Shown: positions 1 to 7,690, numbered from the stretch's first letter. The stretch is 13,009 bases of DNA from CAZVWW01 sp964631265 (GCA_964631265.1 CAZVWW010000064.1:1-13009), one strand, 5' to 3'. Translations and numbers: made by a program. The notes: generated by a model from the letters alone, not told the origin.

Positions 1-58
1 GCCGGGGGGCTCATGGCGGGATAACGGCTGCACCCCGGGGGAGATGCAGCCAGAAAAA
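1..58 (-). repeat. Edge copy of the hairpin repeat, C-D module
   Basis: This matches, in inverse orientation, the modules at 7691-7752 and 8058-8124. The D hairpin is cut by the window edge: only its last G, the loop CCGGGGGG (2-9) and the right arm CTCATG (10-15) remain. The C hairpin is complete, with arms GGCTGCA (26-32) and TGCAGCC (45-51) around the core CCGGGGGA (35-42). The element ends in an A-rich stretch near 58. It probably lies downstream of a gene to the left that is not visible. Confidence 0.85.
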
Positions 59-201
59 AGCAATGTTATAACAAATCAACTTCTGTCAACCAACTATCAT
101 ACTGTTTATCACAAACACAACATTCGACGCTCAAATAACAAATAGCTTTCTCTCTGCATTTTTTCTTTATGAATTTTTAAGAACTACCTCAATTTTCCAA
201 A

Positions 202-215
202 TGATAACGTTAACA
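202..215. promoter_or_regulatory. LacI/GalR-type operator (cre-like) upstream of the MCP gene
   Basis: TGATAACGTTAACA is a near-perfect palindrome: six of seven base pairs are symmetric about the central CG. It fits the degenerate catabolite-responsive/LacI-family consensus TGWNANCGNTNWCA at every fixed position. It lies about 80 bases before the MCP start and overlaps a possible -35 (TTAACA, 210-215), a position suited to repression. The regulator is not encoded in the window, so binding is inferred from sequence alone. Confidence 0.5.
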
Positions 216-239
216 GTTCGTTTTTCGCCCTTTTACAAC
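210..239 (+). promoter_or_regulatory. Candidate sigma-70 promoter for the MCP gene
   Basis: A -35-like TTAACA (210-215, 5/6) is followed after 18 bases by TACAAC (234-239, 4/6). The surrounding 59-293 stretch is AT-rich and shows no gene. I did not find a convincing flagellar sigma-28 pattern there. The call is weak; its main support is the overlap of the -35 with the palindromic operator. Confidence 0.3.
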
Positions 240-275
240 AATATGTTAAGATGAAACTATGGAGCTATCATGCAT

Positions 276-284
276 AAAAGGAGG
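276..284 (+). promoter_or_regulatory. Ribosome binding site that fixes the MCP start
   Basis: AAAAGGAGG lies nine bases before the ATG at 294 and inside the reading frame that opens at the upstream ATG at 270. This makes 294 the real start and 270 a non-used in-frame ATG. Confidence 0.85.
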
Positions 285-293
285 TTTCTCTTT

Positions 294-2300
294 ATGAAAT
301 TAATCAAGTTTAAAAGCATTAAAGTCAGAGTGTTGGTGTGGATTGTTGTAACAACACTCCTGGCGCTGGGCCTGTTAACCGGGTTTATCTACTGGCGTAT
401 CAGCAACACGGTGGGCGGCATGCTGGAGGAGAATACAACGGAATTAGTGGAGTCCAGGGCCTCGCAGATCGGGGAATGGATTAACACCCTGAAGAAAGAG
501 ACCGATATCCTGGCCATGACGAATGTCATCAAGGGCATGGAGATGGAAGAGGCGGCCGAATACCTGGATGACCGAAGAGACGGGATCAGTGATTCAGTTG
601 ACACACTCTTCGTAGTCGAGCCCGGAGGAAGAGCAATAACCGGAAAGGGCAGCATTGTGGAGTTGAGTCAAAGAGAGTACGTGCAGAAGATCTTCGGGGG
701 GGCTGAACATGCCATCTCGAATCCGGTCATCTCTGCAGCGACAGGCAACCCCATCTTTGTCATCGCACAAGCTGTTCAAGATGATGCCGGTAAAACCATT
801 GGCATACTCGGATTCACCGTCGCGCTGGATACCATATCCGATATGGCCGGAGAGATCAACCTGGGCGGTAAGGGATACGGGTTCATCATCGACGGCTCGG
901 GCCTCGTGATCGCCCATCAGGACAGCGATCTCGTCATGGATATGAATATCCTTGAGAGTTCTGCGCAAGGATTCAAAGGGCTCGAGGAAGCGGGGGCGAA
1001 GATGGTTCGGGGCCAAAAGGGGTTGGCTGAAATCGAAACCTCCGATGGACTCAGAGAAATCATTACCTACACCCCGATCCCGAACACCCCTGAGTGGAGT
1101 CTCGGCGTCGCGGTCAATGTGGCCAGCTTCAACCGGGACACAAACAGCCTGCTACTCTTTGTCGTCATCTTCATCCTTGTGATAGCCGGTGTCTTTGTCC
1201 TGATCTCATTCCTCCTCGGCAATGCTATTAGCAAACCGATCAAGAAACTGGCCGGCGATGTCGAACGATTTGGCGACGGGGATCTGACCGTGGCATTTGA
1301 GAGTGACAGCGAGGATGAGATCGGTCAGATGGCGGATTACCTGAAGGAGATGGGCAAAAAGATCAGAGACTCCATGATGGCGATCGACAACGCATCGGAG
1401 AGTATCGAACAATCCTCAGAGAACCTCTCGTCCATGGCGGAGGAGGAGAGTGCGACCTCCGAGGAACTGATGTCCCAGTCCGAGGATGTAGACAGTAACG
1501 TGCAGAACACCTCCGCGTCCATCGAAGAGGTCACCTCCGGGGTTGAGGAAGTCGCGGCCAGTGCGCAGGATGTCTCCAAGACGTCCCAGGAACTCGCCGA
1601 TGAGATCAACAGCACCGACAAGGCCGTTAAGAGGGGCGTTGAACTACTCAAGAGCCAGGAAAAGATGATGCAAAAGGTCGGCGAGCAGAACCAAAATGCC
1701 ACGAATCTCGTGCAGACGGTGGCGGAAAAATCCGATAACGTCCAGGAGATCGTCAACACCATCGCCTCCATCGCCGAGCAGACCAATCTGCTGGCCCTGA
1801 ACGCGGCAATCGAGGCCGCAAGGGCCGGTGAGGCCGGCAAAGGCTTTGCCGTGGTGGCCGATGAGATCCGGAAACTCGCCGAGGAGAGTCAGCAGTCCTC
1901 AGCCAACATCGCCAATATCCTGAACGAGATAGACGAGAGCGCCAACAAGGCCAACCAGTCCGTTAAAAAGACGGTTGAACTCTATGAAGAACTGGGGAAG
2001 GGTGCCGCGGACATCTCAAACGAATTTGACAACATCACCCAGGCCGTTGACTCGATCACCAACCGCGTCGAATCCCTGTCAGGCTCGGCCGAAGAGCAGA
2101 GTGCCTCCGCGGAGGAGATGGCCTCGGCCATGGACAGCTCCGCCAAGGCGATGACAAACGTCTCTGAACAGATGGAACAGATCACGGACGGTGTGAAGCA
2201 GATCTCAGACTCAGCCCAGAAGCTGAATGAGTCCTCATCGGAGATGAACGGGCTCTCCAAAGAACTGAACCGTCTCGTGGATCAGTTTAAACTGAAATAG
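294..2300 (+). CDS. Methyl-accepting chemotaxis protein with Cache-type sensor domain
   Basis: This 668-residue inner-membrane chemoreceptor should pass extracellular ligand information to a CheA-CheW complex. In order it has: a short basic N-terminus; a membrane helix at about 12-33; a periplasmic double-Cache-like sensor at about 34-283 (the stretch from NPVISAATGNP to the FIIDGSGLVIAHQD strands is typical); a second membrane helix at about 285-308; HAMP at about 309-360; and a long signalling coiled coil from 361 to the end. The conserved hairpin tip is at about 488-525 (EQTNLLALNAAIEAARAGE). The helical arms run roughly 21 heptads each way, which is a long class. The C-terminus ends in DQFKLK, so there is no xWxxF pentapeptide for tethering CheR/CheB. 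The usual amino-acid-binding Cache signature is not evident, so the ligand is unknown. It has its own terminator and is transcribed separately from the next gene. Confidence 0.95.
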   Translation: MKLIKFKSIKVRVLVWIVVTTLLALGLLTGFIYWRISNTVGGMLEENTTELVESRASQIGEWINTLKKETDILAMTNVIKGMEMEEAAEYLDDRRDGISDSVDTLFVVEPGGRAITGKGSIVELSQREYVQKIFGGAEHAISNPVISAATGNPIFVIAQAVQDDAGKTIGILGFTVALDTISDMAGEINLGGKGYGFIIDGSGLVIAHQDSDLVMDMNILESSAQGFKGLEEAGAKMVRGQKGLAEIETSDGLREIITYTPIPNTPEWSLGVAVNVASFNRDTNSLLLFVVIFILVIAGVFVLISFLLGNAISKPIKKLAGDVERFGDGDLTVAFESDSEDEIGQMADYLKEMGKKIRDSMMAIDNASESIEQSSENLSSMAEEESATSEELMSQSEDVDSNVQNTSASIEEVTSGVEEVAASAQDVSKTSQELADEINSTDKAVKRGVELLKSQEKMMQKVGEQNQNATNLVQTVAEKSDNVQEIVNTIASIAEQTNLLALNAAIEAARAGEAGKGFAVVADEIRKLAEESQQSSANIANILNEIDESANKANQSVKKTVELYEELGKGAADISNEFDNITQAVDSITNRVESLSGSAEEQSASAEEMASAMDSSAKAMTNVSEQMEQITDGVKQISDSAQKLNESSSEMNGLSKELNRLVDQFKLK

Positions 2301-2320
2301 TTCAAATAGTAACAACCGTA

Positions 2321-2350
2321 AAGCCGGGCGTGTTCCTCGCCCGGCTTTTT
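2321..2350 (+). terminator. Rho-independent terminator after the MCP gene
   Basis: A perfect 9-bp GC-rich stem, AAGCCGGGC (2321-2329) with GCCCGGCTT (2339-2347), encloses a 9-base loop and runs into a T tract, 20 bases after the MCP stop codon. It separates the MCP transcript from the kinase gene downstream. Confidence 0.9.
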
Positions 2351-2460
2351 CATTTTATCGTCAATCTCCTCTACGCAGTAAAAACTTTTGTCTTTTTCAG
2401 AAACTTATAAAATGTACAATTATTTTAGTGCTGATAAGCATCAGCCTCCGAGTGGTAATC

Positions 2461-2480
2461 ATAATTTCATTTGAAATTAT
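2461..2480. promoter_or_regulatory. Inverted repeat over the -35 of the CheR-kinase promoter
   Basis: ATAATTTCA and TGAAATTAT are perfect 9-bp arms separated by two bases. The right arm contains the -35 hexamer TTGAAA. The size and placement suit a dimeric repressor site. It is AT-only apart from one C and one G, so a chance palindrome in AT-rich DNA remains possible. Confidence 0.45.
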
Positions 2481-2499
2481 TGAATAATTCGTGTATACT
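2471..2499 (+). promoter_or_regulatory. Sigma-70 promoter for the CheR-kinase gene
   Basis: TTGAAA (2471-2476, 5/6) is followed after exactly 17 bases by TATACT (2494-2499, 5/6). Transcription would begin near 2506 and give a leader of about 95 bases before the ATG at 2601. This is among the best promoter matches in the window. Confidence 0.7.
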
Positions 2500-2541
2500 T
2501 GTTTTGGGAAAATAGAAGTAAAAATGCCGATTATATTATTA

Positions 2542-2564
2542 ATATATATATATATATATATATA
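2542..2564. repeat. AT dinucleotide tract in the CheR-kinase leader
   Basis: Twenty-three bases of strictly alternating A and T (about eleven AT units) sit between the predicted transcription start and the ribosome site. The tract is self-complementary and prone to slippage, so its length may vary between cells. An in-frame ATG lies upstream, but the tract appears to be untranslated leader. Confidence 0.9.
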
Positions 2565-2600
2565 ACTTTAAATAAAATTTACATTAAGAAGGTATTCCAA

Positions 2601-5600
2601 ATGGACAAAGCGTTCAGAAAGATCATCGAGACCCTCAAGAACAGAACGGGTGTGGATTTCTCTCAATATAAATCAGCCACGATCAAAAGACTGTTGCTCA
2701 AGAGAATTCAAGCAACGGGGGATTTGACCCCCTCGAAATACCTTGATTTCCTGCGAAGAGACAAAGAAGAACCGGAAAGGCTCCGCAGGCTCCTGCTCAT
2801 CAACACCACCGGTTTTTTCAGAGATACAGAGGTCTTCGATTATCTGTCCGCAAAGATCATTCCCGCCCTCTTCAAGGGAGACAACGATGAGATACGGGTC
2901 TGGGTGCCGGGCTGTTCTTCCGGCGAAGAGGCCTATTCCATCGCCCTCCTGCTTCAACGGCACAAGGATGAAACCAAAGACAGGCGCGAATTCAAGCTCT
3001 TTGCAACCGACCTCGATAACGGTCTGGTCAAACGGGCCCGTTCCAACACCTTTTCAGAAAGACAGGTCAGCAGCGTTTCTCAAGATCTCTTGAAGCGGTA
3101 TTTTATCCGGAAGAATAAGCATTACAGTGTGATCAAGAAGATCCGTTCAAAGCTTGTCTTCGCCAGGCATAACGTCCTGGCCGATCCCCCCTATCCGTCC
3201 GTCGATTTTCTAAGCTGCCGGAATCTCCTTATCTATTTCGATAAAGAGATGAAGCGGAGGATATTCAACGTCTTCCTTTACGCGTTGAAGGATCAGGGTC
3301 TGTTGCTTCTTGGAAATACAGAGATGCCTGACTCACACGACGCTTTAAAGCCTGTCAATATTCAAAAAAAGATCTACATCAAAGATACTGAGGCAGCAAA
3401 GCGCAAGAGGACCCTCGACGTTATGGCAATGAGCCGGGATATGACGCTGAACACATATGAAAACGATGCTGAGGCCCTTGATGAAGCGATAGGATCCTTT
3501 CTCATTAAGCAGTTTGTTCCACCAACTATTGTCATCGACAGAGATGACAATATCGTCTTTTTTCAGGGCGATGTCTCCCGTTTTTTAAGCTTTCAGTCAG
3601 GAAGGCCGAATCTGAATCTCTTTAAGGCGATCAAAGACGAATTGATCGCTCCGTTGAAAGCCGCTCTGAAAAAAAACGCCGAAGAGCGAAAGTCCATCTC
3701 TCTCAACAACGTTCTCCATGAGGAAGCGGACCGTGATGTGACCGTTGAGATCTTTGTCTCTCCGGTTCAAAAACCGGGTTTGAAAGGAAGGTTGACCGCG
3801 ATCTCATTCATACCGGCAAAAAGAGAAGAAACGGGTCAATCCGGGAACGTGACCCTTTTGAAGGGTCAAAAGCTGCCATCAAGGGGAGTCCTCAATACAA
3901 CCATTGAGGAATACGAGATTGAAAATGAGAGACTGAGACTGGCAAACGAAGAGACCCTTGAGAACAACACGAAACTTCAGGAGGCCATCGAAGAGCTCGA
4001 AAGTGCACGAGAGGAACTGAAGTCGTTGAACGATGAGCTTCTCATCACCAATGACGAACTGAACAGTAAGAACGAAGAGCTCAAGATCAGCCATGACAAC
4101 GTCAAAAATCTCCTGAAGGCCACGAATGTGGGAACCCTCTTTCTCGATGAGAATCTGTGCATTAAGCTGTTCAACGATGCGATCTCGGAGGTTGTGAATA
4201 TCAAAGAAGACGACCGGGGACGCTCTATCAACGATTTCAAGTTCAGATTAAAGGATGTCAATCTCTCCGATGAGATCACCTTCGTCCTGCAAAGGGGGTT
4301 AAACCGGACTTTTGAAGTTGATGGAACGGACAAAAAGACCTTCTGGGTCTGTATCAACCCGTATTATTCCGATGAACAGATCAACGGGGTAATATTGACC
4401 TTCACCGATATTACGGAAAAAAAGAAGCGCGAAAATGAGCTCCTGGAATATCAGACCAGGCTGGAAGAGCTGGTGCAAAAACGGACAAAAGAATTTGAGA
4501 AGGCGAAAGATGAAGCCCTGAAAGCGAACGAGGCCAAAACAGAGTTCCTGGCCAAGATCACCCATGATATCAAGACCCCGCTGAACGGCGTGCTCGGTTT
4601 TGCCGATATCCTGAAAAAGTCAGACCTTTCGCCTGAACAAAAGCATTACATCGACCTCATCAGAGACTCTTCAAAGAATCAGCTCAGAATCATCAACGAT
4701 ATCCTGGATTACGCCAGGATTGAAAAGGGAACTCTGGATCTGAATAAGCAGAAAATCAATCTGAAACAGCTTTTAACAGATGCGCTCGAGATTATCAAGA
4801 CCTCCCTTTGCAGCACGGATGTTGAGATTGTATTCAACTTCGATGACACCATCCCCGACTATATCATGACCGATTCACTCCGACTGAACCAGATCATCCT
4901 GAATCTCCTGAGCAATGCCGCAAAATTCACCTCCGAGGGCAAGATCGAACTGGTTGTTGAAGTTGTGGAAAGCCGGAAAAGGAGTCTGTTGTTGTACTTC
5001 GCGGTATCGGATACCGGAACGGGTATCCACCGGGACAAGAAAGCCATCATCATGGAGGCTTTTAAACAGGAATCTCCGATGATCGCCAGAAAGTATGGCG
5101 GGACCGGACTCGGTCTCTCCATCACAAGCTCCCTGTTAAAACTCATGAACAGCGAACTCCAGCTTGACAGTGCCGTCGGGAAGGGAAGCACCTTCAGTTT
5201 TCTGCTTGAGGTTGGCCGTTGTGATGATCAAAAAGAAGAGATGGAGCCGGAATCGGCAGAAACTTTGGCAACTAAAAACGAAAAAGAGTACGCCATAATG
5301 GTTGCCGATGACGATCCGGTCAGTGTTGAACTCTTCACCACCGTCATCAAGGACCATTACCCCAACACCAATATCACGATCGCCCGGGACGGAAAAGAGG
5401 CCCTTGGCCTCTATAAACAGTCTGATATGGACGTTGTTTTCATCGATATCCACATGCCGGAAAAAGACGGATTCACCGTGACAAAAGAGATATTGGACTG
5501 CAACGCCCGCAACGACGGTGGGCCCTGTATTATCGCCGTTACAGCGGATTCGTCAGAGCGCACCATCGAAAGATGTCATCAGATCGGGATAAGCGATTAT

Positions 5601-5660
5601 CTTGCGAAACCGATCTTTCCCGACAGACTTGTCTCCATTCTCAACAGGCATCTGAAATAA
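2601..5660 (+). CDS. CheR-like methyltransferase / PAS hybrid histidine kinase with C-terminal receiver
   Basis: This is a 1019-residue protein with no membrane segment. In order it has: a CheR N-terminal helical domain (about 1-55); a CheR methyltransferase domain (about 70-262) with the SAM-binding GCSSGEEAYSIA (104-115) and SCRNLLIYF (205-213); a PAS-like domain (about 300-405); a coiled coil (431-505); a second PAS (about 503-606); another coiled coil; HisKA with phospho-acceptor His655 in THDIKTP; an HATPase domain with N box Asn768/Asn772, DTGTGI (804-809) and GGTGLGL (833-839); and a receiver (about 897-1019) with Asp903-905, acceptor Asp949, Thr981 and Lys1003. Related fusions usually start with a CheB methylesterase, which is absent here. 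An ATG exists at or before 2499, but AAGAAGG (2586-2592) places the start at 2601. It probably modulates a chemosensory pathway through both phosphoryl and methyl signals. Its partners are not in the window. Confidence 0.93.
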   Translation: MDKAFRKIIETLKNRTGVDFSQYKSATIKRLLLKRIQATGDLTPSKYLDFLRRDKEEPERLRRLLLINTTGFFRDTEVFDYLSAKIIPALFKGDNDEIRVWVPGCSSGEEAYSIALLLQRHKDETKDRREFKLFATDLDNGLVKRARSNTFSERQVSSVSQDLLKRYFIRKNKHYSVIKKIRSKLVFARHNVLADPPYPSVDFLSCRNLLIYFDKEMKRRIFNVFLYALKDQGLLLLGNTEMPDSHDALKPVNIQKKIYIKDTEAAKRKRTLDVMAMSRDMTLNTYENDAEALDEAIGSFLIKQFVPPTIVIDRDDNIVFFQGDVSRFLSFQSGRPNLNLFKAIKDELIAPLKAALKKNAEERKSISLNNVLHEEADRDVTVEIFVSPVQKPGLKGRLTAISFIPAKREETGQSGNVTLLKGQKLPSRGVLNTTIEEYEIENERLRLANEETLENNTKLQEAIEELESAREELKSLNDELLITNDELNSKNEELKISHDNVKNLLKATNVGTLFLDENLCIKLFNDAISEVVNIKEDDRGRSINDFKFRLKDVNLSDEITFVLQRGLNRTFEVDGTDKKTFWVCINPYYSDEQINGVILTFTDITEKKKRENELLEYQTRLEELVQKRTKEFEKAKDEALKANEAKTEFLAKITHDIKTPLNGVLGFADILKKSDLSPEQKHYIDLIRDSSKNQLRIINDILDYARIEKGTLDLNKQKINLKQLLTDALEIIKTSLCSTDVEIVFNFDDTIPDYIMTDSLRLNQIILNLLSNAAKFTSEGKIELVVEVVESRKRSLLLYFAVSDTGTGIHRDKKAIIMEAFKQESPMIARKYGGTGLGLSITSSLLKLMNSELQLDSAVGKGSTFSFLLEVGRCDDQKEEMEPESAETLATKNEKEYAIMVADDDPVSVELFTTVIKDHYPNTNITIARDGKEALGLYKQSDMDVVFIDIHMPEKDGFTVTKEILDCNARNDGGPCIIAVTADSSERTIERCHQIGISDYLAKPIFPDRLVSILNRHLK

Positions 5661-5686
5661 TCAACAGTACCCTCTGCCGTCATTTT

Positions 5687-6634
5687 CTACAACTGGGAAA
5701 AGACAAAATACACGGTAAAGGCGACCAGTGAGACGGCTGTATAGCCGGTCAGCATATTGTGGATGTAGGTCTTCTCGCTCTCGGGCTTTTCCTTCATGAA
5801 GACGGGAAGGATGAAGGCCGGCGGGAGGATGAAGAGGGTGAACATGGCGTGCTGGTACATCTCCCCGAGATTGAAGACGACCGGCAGGAGATAGAGGTTC
5901 ATGATAAGCAGGATGGGGATCCAGATACCCAGCCTGGTCAGAAGGACCACCCCGAGTTCCTTGAAAGAACTCTTTTTGATGCTGATGCCGTATCCGATGA
6001 TGAGGAGTATCAGAGGCACCACGAGGTTTCCGAGGAAATCCAGTGTTCTGAGAACGGCTGAGGTGAGCCAGTAGGTCTCCAGAAATGTTTTCAGGCCGAG
6101 GATGTTGAGGACGAGCCCTGACAGGATCCCGATGATGACGGGCGAGCTGAGAAAATTCCTGACGATCCTGCCCGGGGTGGCTGATTTCTCCTTCTTCATC
6201 ATCAAGAGTGGAACGAACACGAACCATATGAAAAACTCGTGCCCGAGGTCGGAAAGGGCGATGGCCCCGGCATGCTCCAGTCCGTATGCCCCGATGAAAA
6301 GGCTCCAGCCGAGCATGCCATATTCGTAGCCGGGGATCAGGAATCTGAAGTACTCATGCCCTTTGTACCATTTCCTTTGAACAAAGCCCCCGAAAAGCAA
6401 CGCCGCGATGTTCAGCCCGAATACGATGATACCGAGGATTAGAAACTTCCATTCGAGGGCCACATCGAGAAACGTCAGAAACAGGACCGAGGGGAGCGCA
6501 AAGTTGACCACCACCTTCTTGATATCATCCATGGTGGCTGGTTTGAGGAAACCTTTCACCCGGACAAAATAGCCCAGTCCCAACAGCAGAAAGATGGGGA
6601 TGACCCGGCTGATGAGTTCCAGTGTCTTTTCCAT
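5687..6634 (-). CDS. AEC (auxin efflux carrier) family permease
   Basis: This 315-residue, highly hydrophobic integral membrane protein has about ten predicted membrane helices. Family features include FALPSVLF near residue 46, GYEYGMLGWSLF near 102 and a second-half repeat with VVPLILLIIGYG. AEC carriers move small organic anions such as malate, malonate or other carboxylates across the inner membrane; the substrate cannot be assigned here. GGGGAGG just before the ATG at 6634 is a strong ribosome site. The gene starts only 15 bases after the stop of the FAH-family gene, so the two form an operon. Its stop is 26 bases from the stop of the convergent kinase gene, with no visible terminator between them. 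Confidence 0.88.
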   Translation of the reverse strand: MEKTLELISRVIPIFLLLGLGYFVRVKGFLKPATMDDIKKVVVNFALPSVLFLTFLDVALEWKFLILGIIVFGLNIAALLFGGFVQRKWYKGHEYFRFLIPGYEYGMLGWSLFIGAYGLEHAGAIALSDLGHEFFIWFVFVPLLMMKKEKSATPGRIVRNFLSSPVIIGILSGLVLNILGLKTFLETYWLTSAVLRTLDFLGNLVVPLILLIIGYGISIKKSSFKELGVVLLTRLGIWIPILLIMNLYLLPVVFNLGEMYQHAMFTLFILPPAFILPVFMKEKPESEKTYIHNMLTGYTAVSLVAFTVYFVFSQL

Positions 6635-6649
6635 GTCAACCTCCCCGGC

Positions 6650-7291
6650 CTATCGGATGATCCATTCGAAGGCATCCGTTTGGTTTGATGTGAGTGAGAT
6701 CCGGTCCCCACTCTTTAACTTACCGACCCCTTCCGGTGTTCCGGTGAAAAGGAGATCGCCGGGAAGCAGTTTCCAATACCGGCTTATCTCCACCAGTAGC
6801 TCGCTGTAATCAAAGATCATGTCCCGGACCCTTCCGTATTGACGGCTTTCGCCGTTGATAAAACAGCCGAACTCGAGCTTTAAAAAGTCTTCAAAGCCCC
6901 GGAAATCCTTAAATTCCCCGATCGGGGCGCTGTTATCAAGGGCCTTTGCCTTTTCCCATGGATACCCCTGTGATTTCAATTGTTTTTGCAGACTCCTCAA
7001 CGTCAGGTCGAGGCCGAGGGTGACCCCTTTGACAAAGCGATCGGCATGCTTTTTCTCGGTTACATAGCCCTCTTTGCCGATCAGAAGCACCACCTCTGCC
7101 TCGTAGTGGACATCGGCATGCTGATCCGTTATTGCAATCTCCCGGGTTCCGGGAAAGACCAGACACGACGAGGGTTTCATAAAAACAAGCGGTACCTCGG
7201 GGATGGCGCTTTCCATCTCTTTCGCATGGTTGATGTAGTTCTTTCCGATACAGAAGATCCGGTTAAAGCCGGACAGGCTTCGATTTAGCAT
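6650..7291 (-). CDS. Fumarylacetoacetate hydrolase family protein (acylpyruvase / oxaloacetate-handling type)
   Basis: This protein of 213 residues resembles the short FAHD1/YcgM branch. Counting from the ATG at 7291, the metal ligands appear as HYEAE (Glu64, Glu66) and LGLDLTLR (Asp95). The lid residues match His22 and Glu25 in NHAKEM, and the active-site lysine is in WEKAKALDNS (about Lys115). The closing LFTGTPEGVG motif is present. Members of this branch cleave acylpyruvates or act on oxaloacetate (decarboxylation or tautomerisation); the exact activity is not decidable from sequence. AAGGAAGGA lies at 7301-7309. It directly abuts an ATG at 7300 but is well spaced for the in-frame ATG at 7291, which I prefer; the other choice adds three residues. 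It is the first gene of an operon with the AEC carrier, which may import or export its substrate or product. Confidence 0.9.
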   Translation of the reverse strand: MLNRSLSGFNRIFCIGKNYINHAKEMESAIPEVPLVFMKPSSCLVFPGTREIAITDQHADVHYEAEVVLLIGKEGYVTEKKHADRFVKGVTLGLDLTLRSLQKQLKSQGYPWEKAKALDNSAPIGEFKDFRGFEDFLKLEFGCFINGESRQYGRVRDMIFDYSELLVEISRYWKLLPGDLLFTGTPEGVGKLKSGDRISLTSNQTDAFEWIIR

Positions 7292-7340
7292 ATCAATCAT
7301 TCCTTCCTTTGTGTGTTTTAAGGGTCCGGGGTTTAATCGT

Positions 7341-7364
7341 CTGGCTGCTGGCCCCCTGGCTCAT
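7341..7364 (+). repeat. Degenerate C-D module remnant
   Basis: The start of module C (CTGGCTGC, 7341-7348) is joined almost directly to the end of module D (CCCCTGGCTCATG). The interior of both hairpins is missing. It looks like an internal deletion of a full C-D module and lies 50 bases upstream of the FAH-family start. Confidence 0.7.
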
Positions 7365-7397
7365 GTCCTTTTTCTTGTTTGGTTGCTGATAATGATA

Positions 7398-7452
7398 AAC
7401 TACTAAGAAACAGAACGCTCCGGAGAAAAAGGTAAACACCCCGGGGGAGGTG
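7398..7452 (+). repeat. Truncated A hairpin module at the left lip of the assembly gap
   Basis: It holds the CTCCGGAG palindrome and hairpin A up to AAACACC (7434-7440), loop CCGGGGGA (7441-7448) and GGTG, where the unknown bases begin. These 55 bases are identical to 7553-7607 immediately after the gap. Confidence 0.9.
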
Positions 7453-7552
7453 NNNNNNNNNNNNNNNNNNNNNNNNNNNNNNNNNNNNNNNNNNNNNNNN
7501 NNNNNNNNNNNNNNNNNNNNNNNNNNNNNNNNNNNNNNNNNNNNNNNNNNNN
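7453..7552. other. Assembly gap of 100 N
   Basis: Exactly 100 undetermined bases, a standard placeholder length. The 55 bases on each side are identical, so the gap may have no real length. Confidence 0.99.
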
Positions 7553-7651
7553 AACTACTAAGAAACAGAACGCTCCGGAGAAAAAGGTAAACACCCCGGG
7601 GGAGGTGTTTTCGGGATTTTCGCGCCACCCCGGGGGAGGTGGCGCGAGGAT
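7553..7651 (+). repeat. A-B hairpin module
   Basis: Hairpin A: AAACACC (7589-7595), loop CCGGGGGA (7596-7603), GGTGTTT (7604-7610). Hairpin B: CGCGCCACC (7621-7629), loop CCGGGGGA (7630-7637), GGTGGCGCG (7638-7646). Both stems pair perfectly. The module is preceded by CTCCGGAG and a purine-rich link, and ends at GAGGATTT. Confidence 0.92.
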
Positions 7652-7653
7652 TT

Positions 7654-7686
7654 AAATAACGCACAACATCGTCTGCCATCTCCTTC
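7654..7686 (-). pseudogene. 33-base remnant of a hybrid-kinase gene tail
   Basis: Thirty of 33 bases match, without gaps, positions 8150-8182, the last codons of the neighbouring membrane kinase. Read on the minus strand the remnant gives KEMADDVVRYL against KGMAEDVERYF in the kinase. It sits between hairpins B and C, where the other full unit carries a purine tract instead. The four amino-acid differences suggest descent from a paralogous kinase or an older copy rather than a recent duplication. An ATG with an upstream AAGGAG-like sequence opens a frame here, but that frame continues into repeat DNA. Confidence 0.75.
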
Positions 7687-7690
7687 TTTT

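Noticed and set aside
1337..1840. A 167-codon minus-strand frame rich in Ser and Leu inside the MCP
   Set aside because: It is the antisense shadow of the heptad-repeat coiled coil; the plus-strand frame has the conserved MCP hairpin tip.
5661..6227. A 188-codon open frame on the minus strand opposite the kinase/permease junction
   Set aside because: It lies in another frame of the AEC permease gene, has no ribosome site and gives a basic, low-complexity protein. The permease frame has clear membrane helices.
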